Source: Candidatus Villigracilis adiacens (GTDB lineage Bacteria > Chloroflexota > Anaerolineae > Anaerolineales > Villigracilaceae). Taken from it: 64,000 bases of DNA. The notes below the pieces were generated by a model. It made no database searches, was not told where the DNA came from, and saw only the letters and a program-made list of their open reading frames with translations. Below are positions 32,688 to 41,133 of the stretch, piece by piece (the first letter of the stretch is position 1; every line of letters begins with the position of its first letter). The position numbers and the translations under genes were made by a program. The stretch is taken from assembly GCA_016703605.1 (NCBI GenBank), contig JADJBU010000005.1, forward strand, positions 62,001-126,000, read 5' to 3'.

Positions 32688-32960
32688 TCAACCCTGTTTT
32701 TCCATCAATTTCTGAATATCTTCCTTGGTCGCCAGCCCCATATCGTCCATGACCTTTTTCATTTCATCGCGGATCAACTTGCGCAGGGCTGTGCGCTCTT
32801 CTTCGCCGCGGCTGGCAAGCTGGTCGACCCATTGCGTCACTTCATTCTTTTGCACCTCGCCCTCATGGCTGAGATCATCAATGATCTTTTGCGCCTTTTC
32901 GCGGGTCATCGAGAGCAGACCGATACCGGCAAGAAAACCTTTTTCGAGCAGCGTGTTCAT
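32688..32960 (-). CDS. Phasin-like/PhaF-type coiled-coil protein
   Basis: 90 residues, almost wholly helical: 'TREKAQKIIDDLSHEGEVQKNEVTQWVDQLASRGEEERTALRKLIRDEM' resembles the small polyhydroxyalkanoate-granule-associated phasin or its regulator. It often sits next to an ABC1 kinase, as here (36 bases). No PHA synthase is in the window, so a granule role is not shown. Confidence 0.75.
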   Translation of the reverse strand: MNTLLEKGFLAGIGLLSMTREKAQKIIDDLSHEGEVQKNEVTQWVDQLASRGEEERTALRKLIRDEMKKVMDDMGLATKEDIQKLMEKQG

Positions 32961-33082
32961 TTTGACTCCTTGAAGAAATCTTGTATCGCAGTTCCTGTCA
33001 TCACTATATCAAATCCGCAGTCGAAAAAGTAGTGGAAAAAATCACGCCTTCTTTGTGATAATTCAGACCCGCTTGCTTAACT

Positions 33083-33111
33083 TTGTCACCCCTCCTTCGA
33101 CAAGTTATAAT
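33083..33111 (+). promoter_or_regulatory. Strong sigma-70-type promoter of the GMC oxidoreductase gene
   Basis: TTGTCA at 33083-33088, a 17-base spacer, and TATAAT at 33106-33111. A GGAGGG Shine-Dalgarno at 33128-33133 precedes ATG 33141. It is the best-formed promoter in the window. Confidence 0.85.
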
Positions 33112-33140
33112 CGCGCCAATTCAACGCGGAGGGCACACGC

Positions 33141-34769
33141 ATGTCTCAGGTCTATGATTATGTGATTATTGGAAGCGGCTTTGGGGGCAGTGTTTCAGCC
33201 ATGCGGTTAACCGAAAAAGGCTATTCGGTTCTCGTGCTCGAAAAAGGCAAGCGATTCGAAGATAACGATTTTGCCAAGTCCAACTGGCAGTATTGGAAAT
33301 ATCTCTGGCTGCCTGCCTTACGCGCTCACGGCATTTTGCAAATTTCCATCCTTAAAGGCGTGATGGTTCTGCACGGCGCGGGCGTGGGCGGCGGCAGTCT
33401 CGGCTACGCCAACGTGCTCGAAGTTCCCACTGACGAAACCTTTGCAACCCCCGCCTGGAGTCAAACCATCGAATGGGGTGATGTGCTTCGTCCGCATTAT
33501 GAAACCGCCAAAAGAATGTTGGGCGTTGCCAGAAACCCCAAACTTTGGAAAGCGGATTTACTGCTCAAAGAAATGGCGGAGGAACGCGGCATGGGGCGCA
33601 CCTTCCGCGCGACGGATGTCGGCTCATACTTCGGGGAGGCTGGTGTCACCGTTCCAGACCCTTACTTCGCTGGAGAAGGTCCCGCGCGGGCGGGCTGTCA
33701 GCACTGCGGCGGCTGCATGGTGGGATGCAGGCACAACGCGAAGAACACCCTGCCGAAAAATTATTTGTATTTTGCCGAGAAGCGCGGGGCAATAATTACC
33801 TCTGAAGCGGAAGTAACCGACATTAGACCTTTGACCTTTGACAAGAATCAGTCAAAAGTCGAAGGTCAAAGGTCAGAAGCTCGCTACGAGATCACCTTCC
33901 GCGACTCGACCAAACTCTTCAAGCAAACCCGCACCGTCCATGCGAAGAACGTCATCTTCTCAGCTGGCGTAATGGGAACGATGAAACTGCTGCTGAACCT
34001 GCGCGATGTGAAGAAGTCGCTGCCGAAACTTTCAGCGAAACTTGGGACGATGGTGAGGACCAACTCCGAAGGTCTGCTCGGAAGCGTGGCACGTAAATCC
34101 GATATCAATTACTCGGAAGGCGTATCCATTTCCTCCATCTATAACCACGATGAGATCACGCGCATCGAGCCTGTGCGCTACCCCGACGGCTCATCGCTGA
34201 TGCGTTTTCTTGCCGCGCCGCTGATCGATAAAAATTTTAGCATTCCGCGCCGCCTGCTCAACTTTTTGGGCTGGGCGCTCACCCATCCCATTGACTTTGG
34301 CAAGGCGCTCTTCCTGCCGGGCTGGGCGCATAACGTGACCATTCTGCTGGTGATGCAACATGCCGATAACCGGATGCGGTTCAAGATCGGCAAAAGCATC
34401 TTCACACTCTTGCGCACCGGCATGGTGGCAGAAGAAGAACCCGGCTACACCATCAACGCGCAGGTGGAAGGCTCGCACGAGGTGACCAGGGAATTTGCCA
34501 AACGCACCAATGGCGTGGCGCTCGGCTCGATCGGCGAGAACCTGCTCAACCTGCCCACCACTGCACACATCCTCGGCGGCGCGCCTATTGGAAAAAATGC
34601 CGATGAAGGTTTGATCAACGGGAATTTTGAAATTCACAATTACCCCGGCTTGTATGTGATAGACGGCTCGGTGATGCCCGCCAACCCGGGCGTGAACCCG
34701 TCGCTGACGATTACGGCGCTGGCGGAATATGCGATGAGCAAGGTGGGGAATAAAAGTAACGAGGGATGA
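33141..34769 (+). CDS. GMC family FAD-dependent oxidoreductase (cholesterol-oxidase-like)
   Basis: 542 residues. FAD-binding 'DYVIIGSGFGGSVSAMRLTEKGYSVLVLEKG', then 'GVGGGSLGYANV', a Cys-rich 'CQHCGGCMVGCRHNAKNTL', and the C-terminal 'HILGGAPIGKNADEGLINGNFEIHNYPGLYVIDGSVMPANPGVNPSLTITALAEYAM'. Family members oxidise sterols or other alcohols. The substrate here is unknown. Around residues 229-249 ('RPLTFDKNQSKVEGQRSEA') the sequence is coded by an inverted GACCTTTGACCTTTGAC/GGTCAAAGGTC repeat (33826-33880), which shares a 17-mer with a glycosyltransferase gene at 43229. Confidence 0.9.
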   Translation: MSQVYDYVIIGSGFGGSVSAMRLTEKGYSVLVLEKGKRFEDNDFAKSNWQYWKYLWLPALRAHGILQISILKGVMVLHGAGVGGGSLGYANVLEVPTDETFATPAWSQTIEWGDVLRPHYETAKRMLGVARNPKLWKADLLLKEMAEERGMGRTFRATDVGSYFGEAGVTVPDPYFAGEGPARAGCQHCGGCMVGCRHNAKNTLPKNYLYFAEKRGAIITSEAEVTDIRPLTFDKNQSKVEGQRSEARYEITFRDSTKLFKQTRTVHAKNVIFSAGVMGTMKLLLNLRDVKKSLPKLSAKLGTMVRTNSEGLLGSVARKSDINYSEGVSISSIYNHDEITRIEPVRYPDGSSLMRFLAAPLIDKNFSIPRRLLNFLGWALTHPIDFGKALFLPGWAHNVTILLVMQHADNRMRFKIGKSIFTLLRTGMVAEEEPGYTINAQVEGSHEVTREFAKRTNGVALGSIGENLLNLPTTAHILGGAPIGKNADEGLINGNFEIHNYPGLYVIDGSVMPANPGVNPSLTITALAEYAMSKVGNKSNEG

Positions 34770-34854
34770 GGGACGAGGGATAAGTCTGTGAAAGGCATGA
34801 AAAAGAGCCTCAGCCACAGAGAACACCGAGTTCACGGAGATTTTTAAAAGGTTT

Positions 34855-35075
34855 CTCAAGCTTCTCTGTGTTCTGATATGAAAACAGGTTTAAACGGAGT
34901 CGAACGTCTCCTGACGTTCGACTCTCGCTCCAAAGTCTGGAGATGCCGTGGCGCCAACGGCGCCATCACGGCGCGCCGCTTTGGACTCCATTTTCATCCC
35001 TTCGGCTTCGCCCAGGACAAGCCTTCGGGGTGAAACTCGTTTCATGAATACTCTGGAATCAAGAAACAATCGCTT
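34855..35075 (+). repeat. Dispersed repeat family R1, copy
   Basis: Contains 'CTTTGGACTCCATTTTCATC', 'CCCTTCGGCTTCGC' and 'GGTGAAACTCGTTTCATGAA', shared with 48250-48335 and, in part, with 27290-27310 and 16921-16960 (inverse). A GGCGCCAACGGCGCC palindrome sits at 34950-34966 and an AACGTCTCCTGACGTTCGA dyad at about 34900. No gene is supported between 34770 and 35090; 34766-34785 is a GAGGGATGAGGGACGAGGGA simple repeat. Confidence 0.75.
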
Positions 35076-35090
35076 ACCCCGTTGCCGCTC

Positions 35091-35687
35091 TCACTTCACC
35101 GGCTCCATGAAATAATTTGGGAAATTCAACGGCGCTTCGGCAGACCAGCCTTCCTCTCCGCCTTCGGCGCGGACGTTCCACCAGAGATAGGCGCGGGGCG
35201 GGTCTTCCTCTTTCACCGTGCAAACCGGACCGCCGATCACTTCCATTTCGATGCCGGGTCGGTTGGCGCGCTGGATGGGATAATTCAAACCGGGTCCAAT
35301 GCGGAAGTTCAGCCAATCCAACACTTTGACCGTATCGCCAACTTGGATCCGGGTCGGGTTGGATGGGCAGGCATTCAGATCAGGCGCGGGGGAGGCTTCG
35401 GGGCCTGGGGTGACAGAAGGCGCGGCGGGAGTCGGGGATTCAGCGGGAGCCGCTGCCGGGGTCGGGGTGAAGGCTGCGGATGTCCCGGTTGAGTCTGGCA
35501 GGAGAGTCTGCGCCGTGGCTTGCAATGTCGGCGTGTTCGCCAGGGTGGGCGATGCCTGCGCCTGTTCGTATTTGCGCTTGTTTTCCTGCAAAAGCAGCCA
35601 GATCAAAACGACCGTCAGGATTATCGCAACGATCAGTTTGAAGAGATCGTATCCGGGGGCGTAGCGCGTCCGGAGCGGTTCGGTCAT
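35091..35687 (-). CDS. Membrane-anchored SH3-like protein with Thr/Pro-rich linker
   Basis: 198 residues: a membrane helix (about 16-33), a Thr/Ala/Pro-rich linker (about 45-100) and an SH3b-like domain ('IQVGDTVKVLDWLNFRIGPGLNYPIQRANRPGIEMEVIGGPVC...WWNVRAEGGEEGWSAEA'). Such domains bind cell-wall components. It overlaps the HhH gene upstream by ATGA, so both are coexpressed. No enzyme motif is seen. Confidence 0.75.
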   Translation of the reverse strand: MTEPLRTRYAPGYDLFKLIVAIILTVVLIWLLLQENKRKYEQAQASPTLANTPTLQATAQTLLPDSTGTSAAFTPTPAAAPAESPTPAAPSVTPGPEASPAPDLNACPSNPTRIQVGDTVKVLDWLNFRIGPGLNYPIQRANRPGIEMEVIGGPVCTVKEEDPPRAYLWWNVRAEGGEEGWSAEAPLNFPNYFMEPVK

Positions 35688-36085
35688 TTCGATTCCCCTC
35701 GATCTTTTGCATCCGCCAGTTCGCGCGCGTGCCGCAATATGGCGCGTTCGTTGATGAAGCGCTGGAGCAGGTCGCCCAGGGCTTCTTCGAATTCATCGAG
35801 GGTCAGGTCTGCCAGTTGCGCGAAGGTATAGATGCCCGCCTGGTTCAGGCGTTTTGCGATCACCGGTCCGATGCCCTTTATCTTCTTCAGGTCGTCGGCA
35901 TCGTGCGGCGGGGATTTGTAGCGGGTCTTCAGCGTGGGAACAGCCGTCGAAGCGGAAACAGGCGCGGGCGGAGTCGGGGGCGCGGGTTTTTCGTCCCGCG
36001 GACGCCGCCAGTAAAACCAGTCAATGATCCATTCGACCAGCCAGCCGGTCAACAATCCAAGCACGAGGGCGATTGCGGTATTCAT
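35684..36085 (-). CDS. Membrane-anchored helix-hairpin-helix protein
   Basis: 133 residues. One N-terminal membrane helix, a Pro/Ala linker, and a tandem HhH domain 'DDLKKIKGIGPVIAKRLNQAGIYTFAQLADLTLDEFEEALG' like the HhH domains used by nucleic-acid-binding and DUF4332-type proteins. Start at the second of two ATGs (36085), four bases after an AGGAG. A paralogue of similar build is at 50453-50869. Function unknown. Confidence 0.8.
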   Translation of the reverse strand: MNTAIALVLGLLTGWLVEWIIDWFYWRRPRDEKPAPPTPPAPVSASTAVPTLKTRYKSPPHDADDLKKIKGIGPVIAKRLNQAGIYTFAQLADLTLDEFEEALGDLLQRFINERAILRHARELADAKDRGESK

Positions 36086-36289
36086 CATGCTCCTTTGGGT
36101 AAGCGCTGTAATTATACCTTTGCGAATTCGGTTCACTGGTTTTTTTTGAGGGTTGTCAGACCGCGGTCTGAGGCGCAGTCCAAGTTTATACGCTTTAAGC
36201 CAATGTTAGTCGGAGGTTATCCTGCGTTAATCGCATTTTCATGCAACTGTCGATATAATACGCGCGGTTTTGAAAAGGAGTCTTTCATC

Positions 36290-37102
36290 ATGAGCAATCT
36301 CAAAACGGCATCCATGCCGGTAGTCCGAAACAGCGCCCACCCAAGGCGTTTGCCGCTTTCAGGCGCGAAGAATTTCCGCGACCTGGGCGGATACGAAACC
36401 GCAGACGGGCGCGTTGTCCGCTGGGGCGTTTTGTACCGCTCCGACGCGTTGAATAAATTGACGGGGGCGGATCGACGCTTTCTCGAAGCGCTGCGCCTCG
36501 GACTGGTGGTTGATTTTCGCGCCGAGCATGAAGTGGAACGCGAACCGGATAAACTGCCGGACGGCGCGCGCCTGCTGAACTTGCATATGGAAGATGTCAG
36601 CACAAAGGTCTGGCATGAAGCGCGGAACGAGATGACGAGGAACATGAAGACCCTCGACCCGGCTGAATACATGATCAAAACGAATATTGAACTGGCGGGA
36701 AAATTCACGCCGGGGTATCGGCAATTCTTTCGGGAACTTTTGAACTCGCAGGGGAGACCCGTCCTCTTCCACTGCGCGGCGGGGAAGGATCGCACCGGGT
36801 TTGCGGCGGGGGTCATCCTTCGCATCCTCGGCGTGCCGCTCGACGTTGTAATGCAGGATTACCTGCTGACGAATCAATACCTTTTATCCGCTTACAAGCG
36901 CGAGATCTTCGTCGCCCGCCTGCTAAAGGGGAAAAAATTTGCCGATGGGATCACGGGTTTTATGCGGGCGGACGAGCGTTATCTCTCTGCCGCCTTTGCC
37001 AGGATCGAGCAGGATCATGGCGCGTTCGAGAATTATCTTTGGAACGGGTTGGGGTTGGACGAAGCCGCTGTGGTACGTTTGAGGAATCTTTATCTGGAAT
37101 AA
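36290..37102 (+). CDS. Tyrosine-protein phosphatase (Y_phosphatase3/SIW14-like)
   Basis: 270 residues. N-terminal 'SGAKNFRDLGGYETADGRVVRWGVLYRSDALNKLT' and the CX5R signature in 'VLFHCAAGKDRTGFAAGVIL' identify the bacterial protein-tyrosine or lipid phosphatase family. ATG 36290 follows AAAGGAG by about 9 bases. A TATAAT-like motif lies near 36254. Its target is unknown. Confidence 0.92.
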   Translation: MSNLKTASMPVVRNSAHPRRLPLSGAKNFRDLGGYETADGRVVRWGVLYRSDALNKLTGADRRFLEALRLGLVVDFRAEHEVEREPDKLPDGARLLNLHMEDVSTKVWHEARNEMTRNMKTLDPAEYMIKTNIELAGKFTPGYRQFFRELLNSQGRPVLFHCAAGKDRTGFAAGVILRILGVPLDVVMQDYLLTNQYLLSAYKREIFVARLLKGKKFADGITGFMRADERYLSAAFARIEQDHGAFENYLWNGLGLDEAAVVRLRNLYLE

Positions 37103-37189
37103 GCATCCATCCGGAAATTGCTCCCGCCGCAATCTTAGGCGGCGGGGAGCGCGCCGGCATCAGTCAGGGGTAAAATAGCGGTCATTAAC

Positions 37190-38302
37190 ATGACCCATTC
37201 GATCAAATATCCCCGCAATGTCTTCATTCGAGGTTTATTCCGCGGCGCGATCCACGGGCTTCTTCCGCTCCTCTCGCGGATAAAAATTACCGGGCTGAAA
37301 AAATTCCCCAGGCACGGTCCGTTGATCGTGGTGGGTAATCATACAGGTGCAATGGAAGTGGTCTTGATGGGAACCTACTCTCCCAAAGCCGTTGAATTCA
37401 TGGGCGCGGTCGAAATGCCCTGGAATGGCTTTATTGGGAAGATGATAGACCTGTATGGTTTGATCCCCGTTCATCGTGGCTACACCAGCAATACCTCGCT
37501 CAAAATGGGCGTGGATGTTCTCAAGCAGGGCGGCATGTTGGGCATCTTCCCTGAAGGCGGGTTTTGGGAACCGGGCAAACAAAAAGCACAAACCGGCGTG
37601 GCATGGTTAAGTCACCTGACACAGGCGCCGATTCTTCCCATTGGATTCGGCGACACGCGCGGAAAAATGGCGGAGATCTTCCAATGGAAGCGTCCGCTAT
37701 TTGAGATGAATGTTGGGGATGTCATGCCGCCGGTTCGGTTGGATGATTCCACGCATAAGAAAGAAGCCCTGCAAAAAGCCGCCGACGACATCATGGATGC
37801 GATCTGGGCGCTCGTCCCTGAAGATGAATGCAAGCGCAAAGAAAGCCAGCCTGAAAACGAAATCTTTACGTTGGATATTGCCCTCTTCGATAAGCATGGT
37901 CAACCCGTAGAGATTCCCGCCGCATTGAAGTTGAGCGACGGCTCATGGATCAGTCGCTTCGCCCACCGCCCGAACCTGATCGACTCCATCCGAGACTATA
38001 TCTTCCTGCCAGTGCAAGTGCTCAAAGAATTAGACCGCAAGCCGCAAGCAGAGGAAATCTACCAAGCCGCTCATTCCATGTTGGAATATGTGGAACGCGA
38101 CAACCCACAATACTTCAACTATCGCTACGGCTATAAAGACGGCGAATCTTTTAAAGAGAGCTTCCGTCAACTGCGAGAGTTGATGCGCTGGGCAATGGAG
38201 AATCAACTTCAAGTGGAAGCAGAAGCCCGGTACGAGTACACAGACCCAGGTACGGGTGAGAGGCGAACACTTCACGTCCCACAAGAAGTGGAGCAGTGGT
38301 AA
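37190..38302 (+). CDS. 1-acyl-glycerol-3-phosphate acyltransferase-like (PlsC) protein
   Basis: 370 residues. The acyltransferase motif I reads 'VGNHTGAMEVVL', so the usual HX4D is HX4E. Motif III 'GIFPEGGFWEPGKQKAQTGVAWL' is intact. The domain spans about 15-210. The C-terminal about 150 residues are unlike PlsC and of unknown role. A TAAAAT at 37171-37176, 13 bases before the ATG, is a likely -10. Acyl transfer to a glycerolipid is inferred from family. Confidence 0.85.
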   Translation: MTHSIKYPRNVFIRGLFRGAIHGLLPLLSRIKITGLKKFPRHGPLIVVGNHTGAMEVVLMGTYSPKAVEFMGAVEMPWNGFIGKMIDLYGLIPVHRGYTSNTSLKMGVDVLKQGGMLGIFPEGGFWEPGKQKAQTGVAWLSHLTQAPILPIGFGDTRGKMAEIFQWKRPLFEMNVGDVMPPVRLDDSTHKKEALQKAADDIMDAIWALVPEDECKRKESQPENEIFTLDIALFDKHGQPVEIPAALKLSDGSWISRFAHRPNLIDSIRDYIFLPVQVLKELDRKPQAEEIYQAAHSMLEYVERDNPQYFNYRYGYKDGESFKESFRQLRELMRWAMENQLQVEAEARYEYTDPGTGERRTLHVPQEVEQW

Positions 38303-38308
38303 TTCAGA

Positions 38309-38382
38309 CTGTCACTCTGAGCGATAGCGAAGAGTCTCTGTGTCAGTCTAAGAGATCCTTCGCTATCACTCAGGATGACAAA
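38309..38382 (+). repeat. Inverted-repeat element between the acyltransferase and MFS genes
   Basis: GTCA-CTCTGAG-CGATAGCGAAGAG on the left and its imperfect inverse GATCCTTCGCTATCACTCAGGATGAC on the right form a long imperfect hairpin. This is a REP-like intergenic element that also overlaps the leader of the MFS gene. Confidence 0.75.
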
Positions 38383-38398
38383 TAGGAGCAACCAAATC

Positions 38399-39760
38399 AT
38401 GAGCGCAACACCCGAACGTTTATCGACCCGTTTCAAAATGTTGTTCAGCACCGGCGACCTAAGCACCAGCATTCCGCTGGCGATCCTGGCGTTCTTTCAA
38501 CTGTATTTCCTGACCGATGTTGCCCGCCTGCGCCCAGACTATGCGGCATGGTCGGTTTTAATTCCGCGCCTGTGGGATGCCGTAAACGACCCGCTGTTTG
38601 GCATGTTCTCGGACCGCTTACGCACGCGCTGGGGTCGGCGGCGTGCCTTGCTTTTGTTTGGGTCAGTGCCGCTCGGGTTGAGTTTTATTTTTATGTGGTT
38701 CGTGCCGCCGTTCGATCAACTTGGCTTGGCAATTTATTATGCGATCACGTTCATCCTTTTTGATACCGCGTTCACTGTAGTGCATGTCGGTTATAACGCG
38801 CTCACGCCCGAGCTAACCTCTGACTACGATGAACGCAGTTCACTGAACGGCTACCGCATGGTCTTCTCGATCAGCGGTACGCTTAGCGCGATCATTTTTG
38901 CAACTGTGCTGGGTTGGTATATCACGGATAAACGTTTGCTTTTCAGCATCCTTGGTATTGGATTGGGTCTGATATCCATCATCCCGCCCCTGGCGGTGTT
39001 CAGAATCACCAAAGAGAAATCCATCGAGGAATTATCTGAACCGCTTCCGTGGTTTGAGTCAATAAAGTTGACGTTGAACAATCGTCCGTTTCGATTCGTG
39101 ATGGGTCTGTATCTTTTATCGTGGACAACCGCCAGCATCCTCGCCGCCATGTTGGTGTACTTTGCCAATTACCGTCTGCGCGTGCCAGAGCAAGCCAATT
39201 ATTTTGTGCTCGCGGCACAGTTCTCCGCTATCTTATTCATTCCATTTTGGGTATGGGTGGCAAAGAAGCTCGATAAACGCCGCGCTTTCATTCTCGGCAC
39301 ATTTACATGGATCGCAGTTCTGCTTGGTCTTTCAGCATTGCCCGCCGATGGAATTACGCTGGCATATATCTTGGCCGCGCTTGCAGGTTCGGGCATTGCC
39401 ACCGCGTATGTGTTGCCGTGGTCCATGATTCCTGACATCATCGAGCATGACCAACTGCAAACCGGTCAACGCCGCGAGGGTTCGTATTACGCCTTCGCTT
39501 CATTCTTCCAGAAACTTGCCACGGCTCTCGCGCTTTGGGGGATGGGACAAGCCCTCGCTGCCACTGGATACATCACCCCCGACGCGAGCGGAAGTTTACC
39601 CATCCAACCGGATTCTGCCATTCAAGCCATCCGCCTCTTTACCGGACCCGTGCCTACTGTCCTGCTTCTTTTGGCTGTTCTCTTCGCCTGGAGTTACCCC
39701 ATTACCCGCGAAAGCCATAATGAAACGCTCAGAGTGCTGGCAGAACGAGAAGCCGTATGA
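38399..39760 (+). CDS. MFS transporter, GPH (glycoside-pentoside-hexuronide) cation symporter type
   Basis: 453 residues, about 12 membrane helices. 'DRLRTRWGRRRALLLFGSVPLGLSF' in the first cytoplasmic loop and 'AYVLPWSMIPDIIEHDQLQTGQRREGSYYAFASFFQKLATALAL' are typical of GPH/MFS_2 carriers, which take up sugars or sulfonates with a cation. ATG 38399 follows an AGGAG. The stop overlaps the DUF1905 gene by ATGA. Confidence 0.88.
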   Translation: MSATPERLSTRFKMLFSTGDLSTSIPLAILAFFQLYFLTDVARLRPDYAAWSVLIPRLWDAVNDPLFGMFSDRLRTRWGRRRALLLFGSVPLGLSFIFMWFVPPFDQLGLAIYYAITFILFDTAFTVVHVGYNALTPELTSDYDERSSLNGYRMVFSISGTLSAIIFATVLGWYITDKRLLFSILGIGLGLISIIPPLAVFRITKEKSIEELSEPLPWFESIKLTLNNRPFRFVMGLYLLSWTTASILAAMLVYFANYRLRVPEQANYFVLAAQFSAILFIPFWVWVAKKLDKRRAFILGTFTWIAVLLGLSALPADGITLAYILAALAGSGIATAYVLPWSMIPDIIEHDQLQTGQRREGSYYAFASFFQKLATALALWGMGQALAATGYITPDASGSLPIQPDSAIQAIRLFTGPVPTVLLLLAVLFAWSYPITRESHNETLRVLAEREAV

Positions 39761-40047
39761 TGGTTATCGAATTCAAAGGCAAGATCTTCCAATGGCGCGG
39801 ACCCGCTCCCTATTTATTTGTGGCTGTGCCGGAGAAGGAAAGCGCCAATATCAAGGCTGTTTCCAATTTGGTGACCTATGGCTGGGGTGTGATTCCCGTC
39901 ATGGTGAAGGTTGGCAAGACCGAGTGGAAGACGTCCCTTTTCCCGAAAGACGGACGTTACCTTGTGCCCATCAAAATGCTGGCGCAAAAAGCGGAAAAAC
40001 TCAACGAGGGCGATGAAGTCAGACTGCGGCTGGAACTTAACTTATGA
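39757..40047 (+). CDS. DUF1905 family protein
   Basis: 96 residues. 'FKGKIFQWRGPAPYLFVAVPEKESANIK...GWGVIPVMVKVGKTEWKTSLFPKDGRYLVPIKMLAQKAEKLNEGDEV' is the DUF1905 beta-barrel domain. Function unknown. It is coupled on both sides by ATGA overlaps (MFS transporter, esterase), so all three are in one operon. Confidence 0.9.
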   Translation: MMVIEFKGKIFQWRGPAPYLFVAVPEKESANIKAVSNLVTYGWGVIPVMVKVGKTEWKTSLFPKDGRYLVPIKMLAQKAEKLNEGDEVRLRLELNL

Positions 40048-40991
40048 CAAAGCAAAATTCAATTGTTCACCCGGAACTTCAGGGTGTGCTCAAAAAAAGC
40101 CCGTCCATTCATTACAGCAGGAATAACCTCTGGCTCATTCGGTCATTGATATCGTTAATGCCCGCCTCGAAAGCGCCCGAAGAGGTATCGGTCAAGAATG
40201 TCATAATTAATAACGGGGATGGCAGTGTAAAAATCCGCTTGCGAATCTACCAGCCGCTAAAATCCGCGCGCGCCACGCCCGTCCTGATCTGGATGCACGG
40301 CGGCGGATACATCATCGGCAAACCGGAAATGGAGGATGCGATATGCATTCAGTTCGTGTGCGAACTGGGAATCAGCATCGTTTCGGTGGATTATCGCCTC
40401 GCGCCCAAACATCCCTACCCCGCCGGGTTGGAGGATTGTTACTCGGCGTTGATCTGGGCAAAAGAAAACGCAAACGCATTGGGCTTCGATGTAAATCGGA
40501 TGGCGGTCGGCGGCACAAGCGCCGGGGGCGGACTGGCTGCCGCGCTGGCGCAATTGGCATTTGACCGCCGGGAAGTCTCTCCCATCTTTCAACTGCTCAC
40601 CTACCCCATGCTGGATGACAGAACCGTTCTGCGCGCCGACATTGACGACAGCAACAGCCCAACCTGGAGCCACAAGAACAATAAATTTGGCTGGGAGTCG
40701 TATCTCGGGAAAAATTACGGCGCAGAAACCCCTCCGAAGTATGCCGCCCCTGCCCGCCGAAGCGACCTCTCCGGGCTGCCCAAAGCATGGATCGGCGTGG
40801 GCACGCTGGATATATTTTTCGATGAAGATACTGCCTACGCCCAAAGGTTGAAAGAGGCAGGCATTACCTGCGACCTGGAGGTCGTTCAAGGCGCATTCCA
40901 CGGGTTCGACGCCTTCGATCACAGCCTCCCGCTCGTGCAGGAATTCCGAAAGTCACAAATCTCCGCGCTTGGAAAGTATCTTGTTGGGTAA
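40044..40991 (+). CDS. Alpha/beta hydrolase, hormone-sensitive-lipase (family IV) esterase
   Basis: 315 residues. Oxyanion motif 'WMHGGGYIIG', nucleophile elbow 'GGTSAGGGLAAALA', acid 'GTLDIFFDEDTAYA' and catalytic His in 'GAFHGFDAFDH'. 'VSVDYRLAPKHPYPAGLEDC' is characteristic of family IV. Hydrolyses short-chain esters. The native substrate is unknown. Last gene of the MFS-DUF1905-esterase operon. Confidence 0.94.
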   Translation: MTKQNSIVHPELQGVLKKSPSIHYSRNNLWLIRSLISLMPASKAPEEVSVKNVIINNGDGSVKIRLRIYQPLKSARATPVLIWMHGGGYIIGKPEMEDAICIQFVCELGISIVSVDYRLAPKHPYPAGLEDCYSALIWAKENANALGFDVNRMAVGGTSAGGGLAAALAQLAFDRREVSPIFQLLTYPMLDDRTVLRADIDDSNSPTWSHKNNKFGWESYLGKNYGAETPPKYAAPARRSDLSGLPKAWIGVGTLDIFFDEDTAYAQRLKEAGITCDLEVVQGAFHGFDAFDHSLPLVQEFRKSQISALGKYLVG

Positions 40992-41040
40992 TACAAAGCA
41001 CGGATGTTACAATTTATCGTAACTGCATTCACACCCTCCT

Positions 41041-41117
41041 TGTGGCGCGGTGCGTCTTCTCATTGGTGATTTCTCCTCGCTGGCGCTCGTCGAAATGACA
41101 GGCTGAGTAGTTACAAT
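41041..41117 (+). repeat. Dispersed repeat family R3, copy 1
   Basis: 'GATTTCTCC', 'CTCGTCGAAATGACAGGCTG' and 'AGTAGTTACAA' are shared with 63700-63752 downstream of purA. It lies in the leader of the radical SAM gene. Confidence 0.7.
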
Positions 41118-41133
41118 TTATCAACTTATTGTT

